A DNA stretch of 64,000 nucleotides, from contig CM026566.1 in the NCBI GenBank assembly GCA_015143295.1, forward strand, positions 9,349,072 through 9,413,071, in the 5' to 3' direction. This DNA is from Tetracentron sinense (lineage: Eukaryota > Streptophyta > Magnoliopsida > Trochodendrales > Trochodendraceae). The notes under the pieces were generated by a model. It was not told the DNA's origin and made no database searches. It saw only the letters and a list, made by a program, of their open reading frames with translations. Shown here piece by piece: positions 22,944-33,532 of this stretch. Within the stretch, counting starts at the first letter, position 1. Each line of letters starts with the position of its first letter. The position numbers were made by a program, and so were the translations under genes.

Positions 22944-23130
22944 ACCGAGAGATCGGTAGTCAGGACCGAGCAATCGGTCGCCTACCGAGAGATCGGTATT
23001 CTTGACCGGTCGATCGGTCAAAAACACCCTCTCTGGAATTTTTTTCTCATACAAAAAAGTGCACCGGTCGATAGCTACCGATCGATCGGTTGTGGACCGA
23101 TCGATCGCTAGTTTGGACCGAGCAATCGGT
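22944..23130 (-). promoter_or_regulatory. Seven-palindrome phased module, Gypsy D LTR
   Basis: Units start at 22944, 22965, 22984, 23005, then 23077, 23096 and 23117. Spacings are 21, 19, 21 and then 19, 21. Read on the element strand this is the same 3+4 plan as in SIRE2 and Gypsy A, with the spacer carrying a TTCCAGAGAG-like word. Several units are ACCGAGAGATCGGT or ACCGAGCAATCGGT variants that keep the ACCG and CGGT arms. Confidence 0.82.
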
Positions 23131-23345
23131 TCTTTACAAAATGTGTTTCGGTACTCTGGCCATAACTTTTAACTCGTTCGTCGGATTTTGATGACTCAAC
23201 TTGCATTGGATTCGTCTTTCGAAAAGGAACATTTTTGGCATTCAGAATCTTCAATTTCTCCCTTATTTATTAATTAGACTACGAGAAAGGCCAACTGGCT
23301 ACGAAAGTCCTATTCATTAAGTACAGAAAAGTCCGGAGTGCTACA

Positions 23346-25178
23346 CTCAAGGTTTGGAGAGAGAGAGGAGAGAAGAGAAAAAATTCTGGAGATAAGTGCT
23401 TAATGGTCTAGGGTGTTGGGGTATTTATAGACTAAAATCCTATCCTAATCCTACTCCAACTTGATCTTATCTCTTAAAGAATTATTTAACAATAATAACT
23501 CTTATTATTTAATGAATAATTTCCTAGTTTATCTATAACAACTCTAGTTATAGAAGACCTTCGAATTAAGCAGTCCTTCTAATAAAATGGTTCCTTAATT
23601 AAAGGGATAAGTCAACATCCTACACAATGAGGAAACCTAGTCAAACTAGGAGACCATCTCCAAGGCGGGGCGTGAGCTTCTATGGGGCGTGGACTTTGGG
23701 GAGTTAAACACTCCTTTTTGTAATCCAATTACAATTCATCCTCATCCTTATTGCAATCCAACAATTGGATTTTAATTCCATAACTATAGGAATTATATTT
23801 CAACAATTATTCAATTAACATAATCCTAATCCAATTAGGATTCCTCAAGTGGGCACCCCACCCTAGGGTTTAAACCCATGGGCTTTGGCCCATATTAAAG
23901 GTCCATTTTAATGGGTTTATGGATATGGTTCAAAATCATTTCCCCTTTAATTATGTTAATTAAATAATTAATAAATAATCCCTAGATTTAAATTAACAAT
24001 TAATTTAAACCATAGATTAACTTTGAATCTATTTAATTAAATTATTAACTTTTAATCACTTAAATAATTGATTAACTTTTAATCAATTATTGAGCTTGTA
24101 TTTCTTATGTGAGCACCTCGATTGCTCTAGGACATTCTTACCCTAGCTTACCCAATGTTATCCCATTGACCCTAAACGGGAATTACATCGGAATTGCAAG
24201 TGAAGTGAGATATCCATGTTGCAATTGAATCCCAGTGTATGAACATTTAACCAATACGGATCCCACCACATGAACTTTTAAATTCAATTTATCCTTCCAA
24301 ATACATTATCCCTAATGGGCCTTCGAGATTGACATACTATCTAACCCATAGCCCATTGCAATTCATCCGGGTTTCCAAGACTTATGATTAAGCCATGAGA
24401 AACAATTTCTCATGAAATTTTTTTGAGAAAATCCTTTTATAAGTATAATACCTTTTAATAAAATTATATTTCAAAACTTATTTTGCTTTTAAAATCACCT
24501 CCGCAGGATTTGAACCTAATCAACTGTCTCACCCGGAACTTAGATAATCTCTCGAATTAATGGGCATGAATTTCTTGTTTGAAATTCATTATGACTCGAA
24601 CAGTTTTATGACTATCAAATTGTCACTGTATTGTATTCCCTAAGTTAGAAAATACATTGGTGGAATCAAAACAGTCAGATCACTGCTCAGTTATAGATGA
24701 ACTCATCAGATCTAAGAATGATCGAAACCGTTCAATGTGAATGAAAGACCAACTATCTGATAGTATGTTTATGCAAGAGGTCTCTCATTAAATGCAATCA
24801 GTCAGTGTACATTTGAGCACCCATATGCTGATGTGTAGTCTCCACTACAATAGTTCGAGATAGAACTACATCTCAACTATTGAGAACATCTTAGCATTCT
24901 GGCAGCCATATAAGTGAAGTGTCCGGCTTCACCCATAGCTGTGACTATATAAGGTATAAGGAACCGGAAAGTTATATATGCCTATGATAATCTAATCGCA
25001 TAACTTTCCTACAATATATCCTAAGGACCTTTATCGATATCTTATATCGTATAGATCATCTCATGATCATGGTCAATTACCCGTAATGAATACACAATAG
25101 ATTAAGAAGAAGTCTTTATTAATCAAATTAATAAGAATCTAACAATCTAAATGACTTTTCTGGGTATCATGTCTAACA
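23346..25178 (-). repeat. Copia B 3' LTR, main piece
   Basis: It pairs with 45913-47328 plus 57879-58305. Its own start TGTTAGACATGAT lies at 25178 on the minus strand next to the polypurine tract. A TATA box TATAAATA is at 23422-23429 (minus). The rest of this LTR is at 10329-10439. Confidence 0.9.
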
Positions 25179-25193
25179 ATCTCCCACTTGCCC
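25179..25193 (-). promoter_or_regulatory. Copia B polypurine tract
   Basis: On the minus strand GGCAAGTGGGAGAT runs into the LTR start TGTTAGAC. Confidence 0.82.
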
Positions 25194-26658
25194 TAAAAGT
25201 CACTGTGTTATAGATTTCAATCCCATACTATCTAAGTGTGTTACAAATACTTTATCTGATAAAGCCTTGGTCATCGGGTCAGCAACATTCAGTTGAGACC
25301 TAATCTTTGTAACCACTACATCTTGCCTATCAATGATCTAACGAATGAGATGATACTTCCGCTCCACATTTTTCATCTTTTTGTGGTTCCTAGGTTCTTT
25401 GTTGTGGGCTACTGCACCATTACTATCACAGAAGAGAGTGATAGGTTTGAGTGCTGAAAGAACATTTCCTAGCCCTTGCAAAAACCTTCTGAACCAGACT
25501 ACTTCTTTTGCTGCTTCTCAAGCTGCAATATATTCTACTTCTGGGTTGGAGTCAGCAATACTCTTCTGCTTTATACTGCGCCAACTAATAGCAGGACCAC
25601 CCAGTGTGAACACATACCCAGATGTCGAAGCTCTATTGTCTGGATCAGATTGGAAATCGGAATCAGTATAACCCAGTCCAACTAAATCTTCTGATTGAAA
25701 GGTAAGCACATAATCCCTAGTCCTTTTCAGGTACTTCATAATGTGCTTCACTACAGTCCAATGATTAACACCTGGATTGCTTTGGAACCGACTAATAACT
25801 CCCACTGCATGACAGATATCCGTTCTAGTACATAACATGACATACATAAGGCTCCCAACTGCCAAAGCATAAGGGCACCTCTTCATCTGCTCGATTTCAT
25901 CAGCTGATGTAGGGGCCATCTTTTTAGATAAAGTGATACCATGTCTAAAAGGAATGAGTGTTGTTACATTCGGCATTTCCTATCTCTTAGAATCTTTATT
26001 CCTAGAATATAGGTTGCCTCTCCCAAATCTTTCATTGAGAAATGCTGAGAAAGCCATATCTTGACTGATGACAACATCCCTACATCATTTCCAATGAGTA
26101 GAATGTCATCTACATAAAGAATTAGGTATACTACCGCGCTCCCACTGTCCTTCTTGTATATACAAGATTCCTCTAAATTCTCTTGGAATCCAAATTCTTT
26201 AATCGAAAGATCAAATCTTTTGTTCCAGCTTCTTGAAGCTTGTTTCAAACCATATATCGACTTGTTGAGCTTGCATACCATTTTCTTCTGGTTAGGAGCA
26301 ATGAAGCCCTCTGGTTGCTTCATATAGATGTCTTCATCTAACATTCCGTTAAGGAAAGCAGTTTTGACATCCATTTTCCATATCTCATAGTCATGGTGTG
26401 TAGCTATAGCTAGCAATATCCTAATGGATTTGAGCATAGCTACAGGTGAAAAGGTATCCTCATAATCAACTCCTTGAATTTGAGTATAACCTTTTGCAAC
26501 ATGTCTAGCTTTATAGGTCTCCATGTTACCATCGGCACCCTTCTTCCTTTTGTAAATCCATTTGCATCTAATTGACCTTATACCATCTGGTGGATCTACT
26601 AAAGTCCAGACACCGTTGTCATACATGGAATCTATTTCAGCATTCATGGCTTTATTCC
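25194..26658 (-). pseudogene. Copia B reverse transcriptase and RNase H region
   Basis: On the minus strand, RT begins near 26650 (MYDNGVWTLVDPP, then KARHVAKGYTQIQGVDYEDTF), with the catalytic YVDDILLIGND near 26110. RNase H follows with a DICHAVGVISRFQSNPG-type linker, YTDSDFQSDPDNRASTSGYV near 25640 and SWRSIKQKSI. The wording fits TAR- or Tork-like Copia elements, which is tentative. The function was cDNA synthesis. It is close to whole within the piece (about one or two breaks). Gypsy A1 starts at its upstream edge; ATTCC (26654-26658) is the possible left target copy. Confidence 0.9.
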
Positions 26659-26870
26659 TGTAGCACCCCGGACTTTTCCATACTTAATGAATAGCACTTT
26701 CGTGCCTAATTGGTCTTTCTCATAGTCTAATTAATAAATAAGGGATAAATTAGAAATTCTGAAATGTTAGAAATGTTCATTTTTGAAAGACGAATCCAAC
26801 GCAAGTTGAATCGTCGAAATCGAACGAACGAGTCAAAAGATATGGCCAAAACAGTTCAGACCTGCAGAGC

Positions 26871-27054
26871 ACCGATCGCTCGGTCCGTTCAGCGATCGAT
26901 CGGTCCAAAACCGATCAATCGGTAGCTATCGACTGGTCAAAAATTTTGTATAGGAAAATTTTCCAGAGAGCTTTTTTTTGACCGGTCGCTCGGTCATAAC
27001 ACCGATCGCTCGGTAGGAAACCGATCGATCGGTCATAACCACCAATCGCTCGGT
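26871..27054 (+). promoter_or_regulatory. Seven-palindrome phased module, Gypsy A1 LTR
   Basis: Same 3+4 plan and length (184 bp) as at 10744. Its spacer keeps TTTTGTAT and AAAATTTTCCAGAGAG. No clear TATA box follows in the A family. Confidence 0.85.
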
Positions 27055-27415
27055 CCCCGCGTTTTTGCAGAAATTTCAGTAAGGGCATTTTTGTCTTTCG
27101 GGTGTTAAACCCTTACTTCATAAGGCTTGCCTGAGCCTTTAGGGCTTATTCAACATACTTAGAGGGTTTTTGAGAGTTAGAGAGAAAGGAGAAGGGGATT
27201 TGCACCTAGGGTTTCCATTGGAGAAGGAATCAAAGGGTTTAACAACCCTAGATCATCCTCAAACTTGGATTGCTTCAAGTTCAAGGCTCAAGCTCGTGGG
27301 GGATCTCGTTCTCAAGCTAGGGCAGCATTCTCCATGGTAATTTCAAGAAAATGTTTCCTCCTTTCAAGTTGGAGCTCAAATCAAGGTTTCTACCAAGATC
27401 AAGAATTGATCTAAG

Positions 27416-27434
27416 GTTAGTACACCCTACTAAC
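27416..27434 (+). promoter_or_regulatory. GTTAGTA hairpin box, Gypsy A1 LTR
   Basis: GTTAGTACACCCTACTAAC, a 7-bp perfect inverted repeat with a 5-base loop, at the border between a conserved leader-like segment and the variable array-bearing segment. Confidence 0.75.
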
Positions 27435-28357
27435 TTGCCCTAGCAATAACCGAGGTTTTCTATTGTGAATGGTGATTCTTTATATTATGCTTTCCTTCCC
27501 TATGAATTGTATCATCTCAATAAATATAAACAAGATAAGGAAAAAGGATATGGATGCGTATGGAATGTTGATTGAGGCGATGGGATGCCAATGTATGATG
27601 TGTGATATGTGTGGTGTGGGAAATAGAAAATGGAGGATGGGCATATTACGAATAATAAACTTTCCCTTATGTGATTGGATGGAAAATATGCATTAAAGAA
27701 GAAGAAGATGAACTATTAATGGACATCGTATGTTATGTGTTTGATAAATGCCTAACCTATGAAATGATAACTTAAAGGAATTGGATGTAAGCCTTATGTA
27801 ATTGTTCTTGTAAATGATGACTCGACCAAATGCTATTTTGATCACCTAAATGTTTGCATGATATGCTATGAATTTAAATGAAATGCAATATCTCTTTTGT
27901 TATCCTCATTCCTACGATTGGTCACTATTGGCACGTACACGAGCACGCATGTTAGCATGAACCGAGATTTCAAGAGCATGTGCATATAATAACCAACAAG
28001 AAAATATTGCATGTCAAGGAGGTTGGTAGCCCAGGGAGATTCGGGTACTAGCCTTTGGCTCACAAGTTACAAGATGCAAGTTTACAAGATGATGACAAGG
28101 CATTCATACATGCACGCATACATGATTTCTACAAGCCATACCGAGATATAAAATGGGTTTTCAGGCACCAGTTTTATCGGAGTTTTTGCATTCATGCGCG
28201 CACGTCAAGATGATTGCATTGTACCGTGTCTTATGCTATTTCTTTTGTGATGCTCCTATTTCTGCTTTGTATTGTACTATTGTTGTTGTGTGTTCTTATT
28301 ATTATGGTTAGCTAATAGCTTGTACTCACTGAGTATTCCATGCTCAGCCGTACTTTC

Positions 28358-28411
28358 ATGTCGGCAAGTTCTAAGGAAGCCCTCTACCTGGAGCCATGGG
28401 TCGAGGAAGAA
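28358..28411 (+). pseudogene. Head of the LTR small ORF, Gypsy A1
   Basis: ATG 28358 opens MSASSKEALYLEPWVEE, homologous to the intact small ORFs at 30595, 33392 and 40686. A2 inserted into it at 28412. The rest lies at the start of 41112-41488. Confidence 0.7.
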
Positions 28412-28623
28412 TGTAGCACCCTGGACTTTTTCATCTTTAATGAATGGCACTTTCGTAGCTAATTGGCCATTTTTGTAGTCTAATTAATAAATAAGGGAGA
28501 AATTGGAAATTCCGAAATGTCAGAAATGTTCGTTTTCGAAAGACGGATCCAACCCAAGTTGAATCGTCGAAATCCGACGAGCGAGTCAAAAGATATGGCC
28601 AAAACAGTCGGGACCAGCACAGC

Positions 28624-28808
28624 ACTGATCGCTCGGTCCAGTCAGCGATCGATCGGTCCATAACCGATCGATCGGTAGCTATCGCACGGTCAAAAATTTT
28701 GTATGGGAAAATTTTCCAGAGAGTGAGTTTTTGACCGGTCGATCGGTCAATAACACCGATCGCTCGGTAGGCAACCGATCGATCGGTCATTAACACCGAT
28801 CGCTCGGT
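28624..28808 (+). promoter_or_regulatory. Seven-palindrome phased module, Gypsy A2 5' LTR
   Basis: 185 bp, same unit offsets as at 10744. A few units are variants within the CGATCG core; the arms and the spacer word TTTTGTATGG are kept. Confidence 0.85.
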
Positions 28809-29205
28809 CTTCGCGTTTTTGCAGAAATTTCAGTAAGGGAGTTTTCATCTTTTGGGTGTTAAACCCTTACCCATAAGGGTTTGCTCGACCCTTTGAGGCC
28901 TCACTTACAACATTTGAGGGATTTTGAGAGATAGAGAGAGAAGAGGAGAAAGCTCTAACCTAGGGTTTGGTTTTGAGAAGGAAATCAAAGGGGGTTTAAG
29001 AACCATAGCTCACCCCAACTCGAGTTGCTTCAAAATCGAGGCTCAAGCTCGTGTGTGAACCATTCTCCAAGCTAGGGCAGCAACCCAAGCACGTTTTTGA
29101 AAGGGAGTTTCTTCCCCAACTCAAGTCTCCTTCAAGCAAAGGTGTTCTTCTTTCAAGTTGGAGCTTCAATCAAGGTTTCTACCAAGGATCAAGCCTTGAT
29201 CTAAG

Positions 29206-29224
29206 GTTAGTACACCCTACTAAC
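29206..29224 (+). promoter_or_regulatory. GTTAGTA hairpin box, Gypsy A2 5' LTR
   Basis: GTTAGTACACCCTACTAAC, identical to the copies at 27416, 32260 and 39310 and to the minus-strand copy at 22519. Confidence 0.75.
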
Positions 29225-29769
29225 TTCCCCTAACAATAACCTAGTTTTTCTATGAACTATATGATTTTGCTACTATGTATTTCTCCCTTATGAAATGTAT
29301 CATATTCACTAAATATAAACAAGGTGAGGAAAATGGTGTGGATGCATGGATGAGAGGTTGATTGAGGCGATGGGATGCCGAATGTATGGTGTATGAATGT
29401 GTGGTGTGAAGAATGGAAAATGGAGGATGGGCATTTTACTAATAATGAACATACCTTGATTTTTGGATGGAAAGTAGGTACTAAAAAAGAAGAAGATGAA
29501 CCATTAAGGTACCTTGCATGTTATGTGTTTGACAAAATGCCTAAACTAGGAATAAATGACATAAATGAAGAAAATCAAAGTAGGCCTTAGTTCTTATGAA
29601 TGATGAACTATTCAAATGCCACGTAGATTACTCAAATTCCTATATGGTTATACTGTGGATTGAATTGCTATACACTACTCTTCATGTCATATTGTCATCA
29701 TGATATTACAAGTGCTACACACACCACACATGCATGCATGAAACCGGGTTTTTCCAAGATTGTATTTGT

Positions 29770-30320
29770 ATATGATGAATCAAGAACATGACAAGGAGGT
29801 TGGTAGCCCAAGGAAGGGTGCTAGCCTCTAGCTCACAAGAGAGATGAAACAAGAACATGACAAGGAGGTTGGTAGCCCAAGGAAGGGTGCTAGCCTCTGG
29901 CTCACAAGAGAGATGGAACAAGAACATGACAAGGAGGTTGGTAGCCCAACAAGGAGGTTGGTAGCCCAAGGAAGGGTGCTAGCCTCTGGCTCACAAGAGA
30001 GATGGAACAAGAACATGACAAGGAGGTTGGTAGCCCAAGGAAGGGTGCTAGCCTCTGGCTCACAAGAGAGATGAAACAAGAACATGACAAGGAGGTTGGT
30101 AGCCCAAGGAAGAGAGATGGAACAAGAACATGACAAGGAGGTTGGTAGCCCAAGGAAGGGTGCTAGCCTCTGGCTCACAAGAGAGATGGAACAAGAACAT
30201 GACAAGGAGGTTGGTAGCCCAAGGAAGGGTGCTAGCCTCTGGCTCATAAGAGAAATGGAACAAGAACATGACAAGGAGGTTGGTAGCCCAAGGAAGGGTG
30301 CTAGCCTCTGGCTCACAAGT
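29770..30320 (+). repeat. 69-bp tandem array, Gypsy A2 5' LTR
   Basis: About eight units, some partial, around GACAAGGAGGTTGGTAGCCC then AAGGAAGGGTGCTAGCC and TGGCTCACAAGAGAGATG. The GTTGGTAGCCC core occurs nine times. The 69-bp unit is divisible by three, so long spurious ORFs open on both strands. The 3' LTR copy has one core fewer, so the array is changing in number. Confidence 0.92.
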
Positions 30321-30594
30321 ATACAAGTCAAGAACAAATCAAGTCATGAAATACAAGACAAGACACGACACACATACATGATTTGACCGAGACACAAAAA
30401 AGGTTTCCGAGACATGAGTTTTACCGAGGTTTTTGCATTCATACACGCATGTCAAGATATGGCTATGTATCTTATGCTTTCACTATTGCTTTAAATTAAT
30501 ATCTTGTATTGCTCACTGTTGTTATGCTTTCGCTATTGTTATGGTTAGCTAGTAGTTTGTACTCGCTGAGTATTCCATGCTCGGTTGTACTTTT

Positions 30595-30735
30595 ATGTCG
30601 GCAGGTACTGTGGATGTCCTCGACCCCGAGCCTTGGGTCGAGGAGGAGTATGTAGAGGAGAGGGAGCCACCTATCCCATGGCAGTCTCTGGAGGATGGGG
30701 ACTTGGATGTGTGGCCATACCTCGACTACTGTTGA
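30595..30735 (+). CDS. LTR small ORF, 46 aa, Gypsy A2 5' LTR
   Basis: ATG 30595 to TGA 30735. The peptide opens MSAGTV, has the core DPEPWVEEEYVEE, and ends VWPYLDYC. It is acidic with no recognised domain. The same-length ORF is present in the solo LTR (33392) and the A2 3' LTR (40686), and a 39-codon relative in both Gypsy C LTRs. In the shared core PWVEEEYVEE, A2 and C differ at five bases, all at third codon positions and all synonymous. In a full-length transcript it would lie in the leader upstream of gag, so it could be an upstream ORF or a microprotein. Expression is unproven. Confidence 0.6.
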   Translation: MSAGTVDVLDPEPWVEEEYVEEREPPIPWQSLEDGDLDVWPYLDYC

Positions 30736-31019
30736 GAGGAGAGGGTTAGAGAGTTTCTTTTTGTATTTTGATAGGTGGGCATGTCCACCTTTACTTTGAT
30801 TGTATTTGGTATATGTTAACTTGGAATACTATTTGGAGTTATAGAAGAAAAGAAAAAGTTGGCTTATGGTTCCGCACTTATGTTTAGTTTCCGCGCTCTG
30901 ATTATCATTGTATTATATTATGTTTAGCCACTTGCATCACAGGATGGTTTGACAGGTACACGTAGTCACCTCTAAAGTATCCCTTAACTCCTAGGGGGTA
31001 TTTTGGGGCGCGACAGAGG

Positions 31020-31031
31020 TGGTATCAGAGC
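31020..31031 (+). promoter_or_regulatory. Gypsy A2 primer-binding site
   Basis: TGGTATCAGAGC, four bases after the LTR; initiator-Met tRNA type. Confidence 0.93.
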
Positions 31032-31678
31032 CCTAGCCATTAGAGTCCCTAGGGTCACATAGGAATGATACCATGATTGAACTAGGTATTAGAATTACCT
31101 TAAAGAGTTGTATTCTAAGTATGGACTAACAAGTTAGTCCTAGTCAAAATAGGTTGAACTTCAACCAAACTTAGAATCCTAAGCTAGGAACACGACATGT
31201 ATGTTATGATATGATGTGGTATACCATGTGTGCGTTAATTGTGTTATGCTTATTAAATATGCTTGATGAATATGTATTGAGTGAATTGCGAAAATTGTAC
31301 TAAATGCGTATCCAAGTTAGACTCATGTTGTATTGTCGTTCTCAGGAGAAATCATGAGACGCAATACCCGGGGTCGCGGGTACAACACGAGGGGCAATGG
31401 AGGTGATGCTCCATCGGATGATGATCAACCCGGCTTTGCTCAAGCATTTGCATCCATAGCCGAGACTGTAGCACCCCGGACTTTTTCATCCTTAATGAAT
31501 AGCACCTTCGTAGCTAATTGACCGTTTTTGTAGTCTAATTATTAAATAAGGGAGAAATCAGAAATTCTGAAACGTCAGAAATATGCGTTTTCGAAAGACG
31601 AACCCAACGCAAGTTGAATCGTCGAAATCCGACGAGGGAGTCAAAAGATATGGTCAAAACAGTCCAGACATACAGAGA

Positions 31679-31863
31679 ACCGATCGCTCGGTCCAGTCAG
31701 CGATCGATCGGTCCATAACCGATCGATCGGTAGCTATCGCACGGTCAGAAATTTTGTATGGGGAAATTTTCCAGAGAGTGAGTTTTTGACCGGTCGATCG
31801 GTCATAAACACCGATCGCTCGGTAGGCAACCGATCGATCGGTCATAACCAGCGATCGCTCGGT
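31679..31863 (+). promoter_or_regulatory. Seven-palindrome phased module, solo LTR
   Basis: Units start at 31679, 31699, 31718, then 31789, 31810, 31829 and 31850, at offsets identical to those in SIRE2. Six of the seven are near-perfect CGATCG-core palindromes. Confidence 0.88.
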
Positions 31864-32259
31864 CTTCGCGTTTTTGCAGAAATTTCAGTAAGGGCGTTTT
31901 CGTCTTTTGGGTGTTAAACCCTTACCCATAAGGGTTTGCTCGACCCTTTGAGGCCTCACTTACAACATTTGAGGGATTTTGAGAGATAGAGAGAGAAGAG
32001 GAGAAAGCTCTAACCTAGGGTTTGGTTTTGAGAAGGAAATCAAAGGGGGTTTAAGAACCATAGCTCACCCCAACTCGAGTTGCTTCAAAATCGAGGCTCA
32101 AGCTCGTGTGTGAACCATTCTCCAAGCTAGGGCAGCAACCCAAGCACGTTTTTGAAAGGGGTTTCTTCCCCAACTCAAGTCTCCTTCAAGCAAAGGTGTT
32201 CTTCTTTCAAGTTGGAGCTTCAATCAAGGTTTCTACCAAGGATCAAGCCTTGATTTAAG

Positions 32260-32278
32260 GTTAGTACACCCTACTAAC
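32260..32278 (+). promoter_or_regulatory. GTTAGTA hairpin box, solo LTR
   Basis: GTTAGTACACCCTACTAAC, preceded by AAG as in the other family members. Confidence 0.75.
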
Positions 32279-32849
32279 TTTCCCTAGCAATAACCTAGGT
32301 TTTCTAGTGTAAATGGTGATTCTATATATTATGCTTTCCCTTCCCTATGCATTGTATTAACTCAACAAATATGAACAAGATAAGGGAAATGGAATGAATG
32401 TGTGGATGGGAGATTGGATGTGGCGATTGGATGCCGGATGTGATGTATGATGTGTGGGTTGTGGATTGGAAAATGGAGGATGGGCATAGTACAAATAACA
32501 AACTTACCATTGTGTGATTGAATGGAAAATATGCATTTAAAAGAAGGAGATAAACTACTAAGGAATAATGTATGAAAGTGTTTGACAAAATACCTAAACT
32601 ATGAATAAATGATCTCAATGAAGAGTATAGAAATGGGTTTTATGCATGCGTTCTTATAAATGATAGATTGATCAAATGTTATGCAAACTAGTTATGTTAC
32701 CTATGTTCATATCATGAATTGAATTAAAAGGTCATATTTTGGTTATTCCCATTAACATGATTGTCACTATAGACACGTACACGAGCACGCATGATAGCAT
32801 GAACCGAGATTTCAAGAGCATGTGCATATAATAAACAACAAGAAAGCAT

Positions 32850-33105
32850 TGCATAACAAGGAGGTTGGTAGCCCAGGGACATTCGGGTGCTAGCCTCTGG
32901 CTCACAAGTGCATTGCATAACAAGGAGGTTGGTAGCCCAGGGACATTCGGGTGCTAGCCTCTGGCTCACAAGTGCATTTCATAACAAGGAGGTTGGTAGC
33001 CCAGGGAGGATTCGGGTACTAACCTCTGGCTCACAAGTGCATTGCATATCAAGGAGGTTGGCAGCCCAGGGAGATTCGGGTGCTAGCCTCTGGCTCACAA
33101 GTTTA
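32850..33105 (+). repeat. 64-bp tandem array, solo LTR
   Basis: Four units of about 64 bp (CATTGCATAACAAGGAGGTT, GGTAGCCCAGGGA, TTCGGGT, CTCTGGCTCACAAGTG). It is homologous to the 69-bp units of A2 in its second half but differs in its first half. Confidence 0.9.
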
Positions 33106-33391
33106 CAAGATGGAGGTTTACAAGATGATGATCATGCATTCATGCATGCACGCATACATGATTTCTACGAGGCATACCGGGACATGACAAGGGTTTTCAA
33201 GCATGAGTTTTATCGGCATTTTCGCATTCATGTACGCACGTCAGGATGCTTGTATTGTGTCATGCCCTATACTGTTTCTTTGTGATGTTTCTATTACTGC
33301 TTGTATGATATTACTATTATGTGTTTTTATTATTGTTATGGTCTGCTAGTAGCTTGTACTCGCTGAGTATTCCATGCTCAGCCGTACTTTC

Positions 33392-33532
33392 ATGTCGGCA
33401 GGTACTGAGGGAGCCCTCGACCCGGAGCCTTGGGTCGAGGAAGAGTATACAGAGGAGAGAGAGTCGGCTATCCCATTACAGTCTCAGGCGGACCGAGACC
33501 TCGATGCGTGGCCATACCTCGACTACTGTTGA
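33392..33532 (+). CDS. LTR small ORF, 46 aa, solo LTR
   Basis: ATG 33392 to TGA 33532, the same length as in A2. It opens MSAGTEGALDPEPWVEEEYT and ends AWPYLDYC. The start, the PWVEEEY core and the WPYLDYC end match A2, while the middle (about residues 28-38) varies. The opening MSAGTEG is closer to the Gypsy C form (MSAGSEG) than A2 is. Confidence 0.6.
   Translation: MSAGTEGALDPEPWVEEEYTEERESAIPLQSQADRDLDAWPYLDYC

Larger units (their letters stand above)
20691..23345 (-). repeat. Gypsy D LTR, partial
   Basis: Its own start is at 23345 (TGTAGCACTCCGG on the minus strand), inside the Copia B LTR. It shares with Gypsy A the palindrome module (22944-23130), a TATA-like TATAAAG (22874-22880, minus), the hairpin box (22519-22537), a tandem array, the single unit of the A-type 64-bp repeat (about 21935-21990) and the tail words around 21015. 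No internal domains are present, so it is solo-like or truncated. Its own 3' end is not seen. CTCAA at 23346-23350 may be one target copy. Confidence 0.8.
26659..28411 (+). repeat. Gypsy A1 5' LTR, left piece
   Basis: It starts TGTAGCACCCCGGAC. It holds the palindrome module (26871), the hairpin box (27416), a single unit of the 64-bp repeat (about 28010-28070) and the head of the LTR small ORF (28358). A2 enters after AAGAA (28407-28411). Confidence 0.9.
28412..31015 (+). repeat. Gypsy A2 5' LTR
   Basis: It starts TGTAGCACC and ends GGGGCGCGACA before the primer site. Contents in order are palindrome module, hairpin box, 69-bp array and small ORF. Confidence 0.93.

Noticed and set aside
29770-30320. 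Possible CRISPR-like array
   Set aside because: Units are contiguous tandem repeats without unique spacers, inside a plant LTR.
29828-30337. Long ORFs on both strands across the Gypsy A2 array, and the same at 39826-40296
   Set aside because: The 69-bp unit is divisible by three, so any frame without a stop in one unit stays open. The peptides are simple repeats with no domain.
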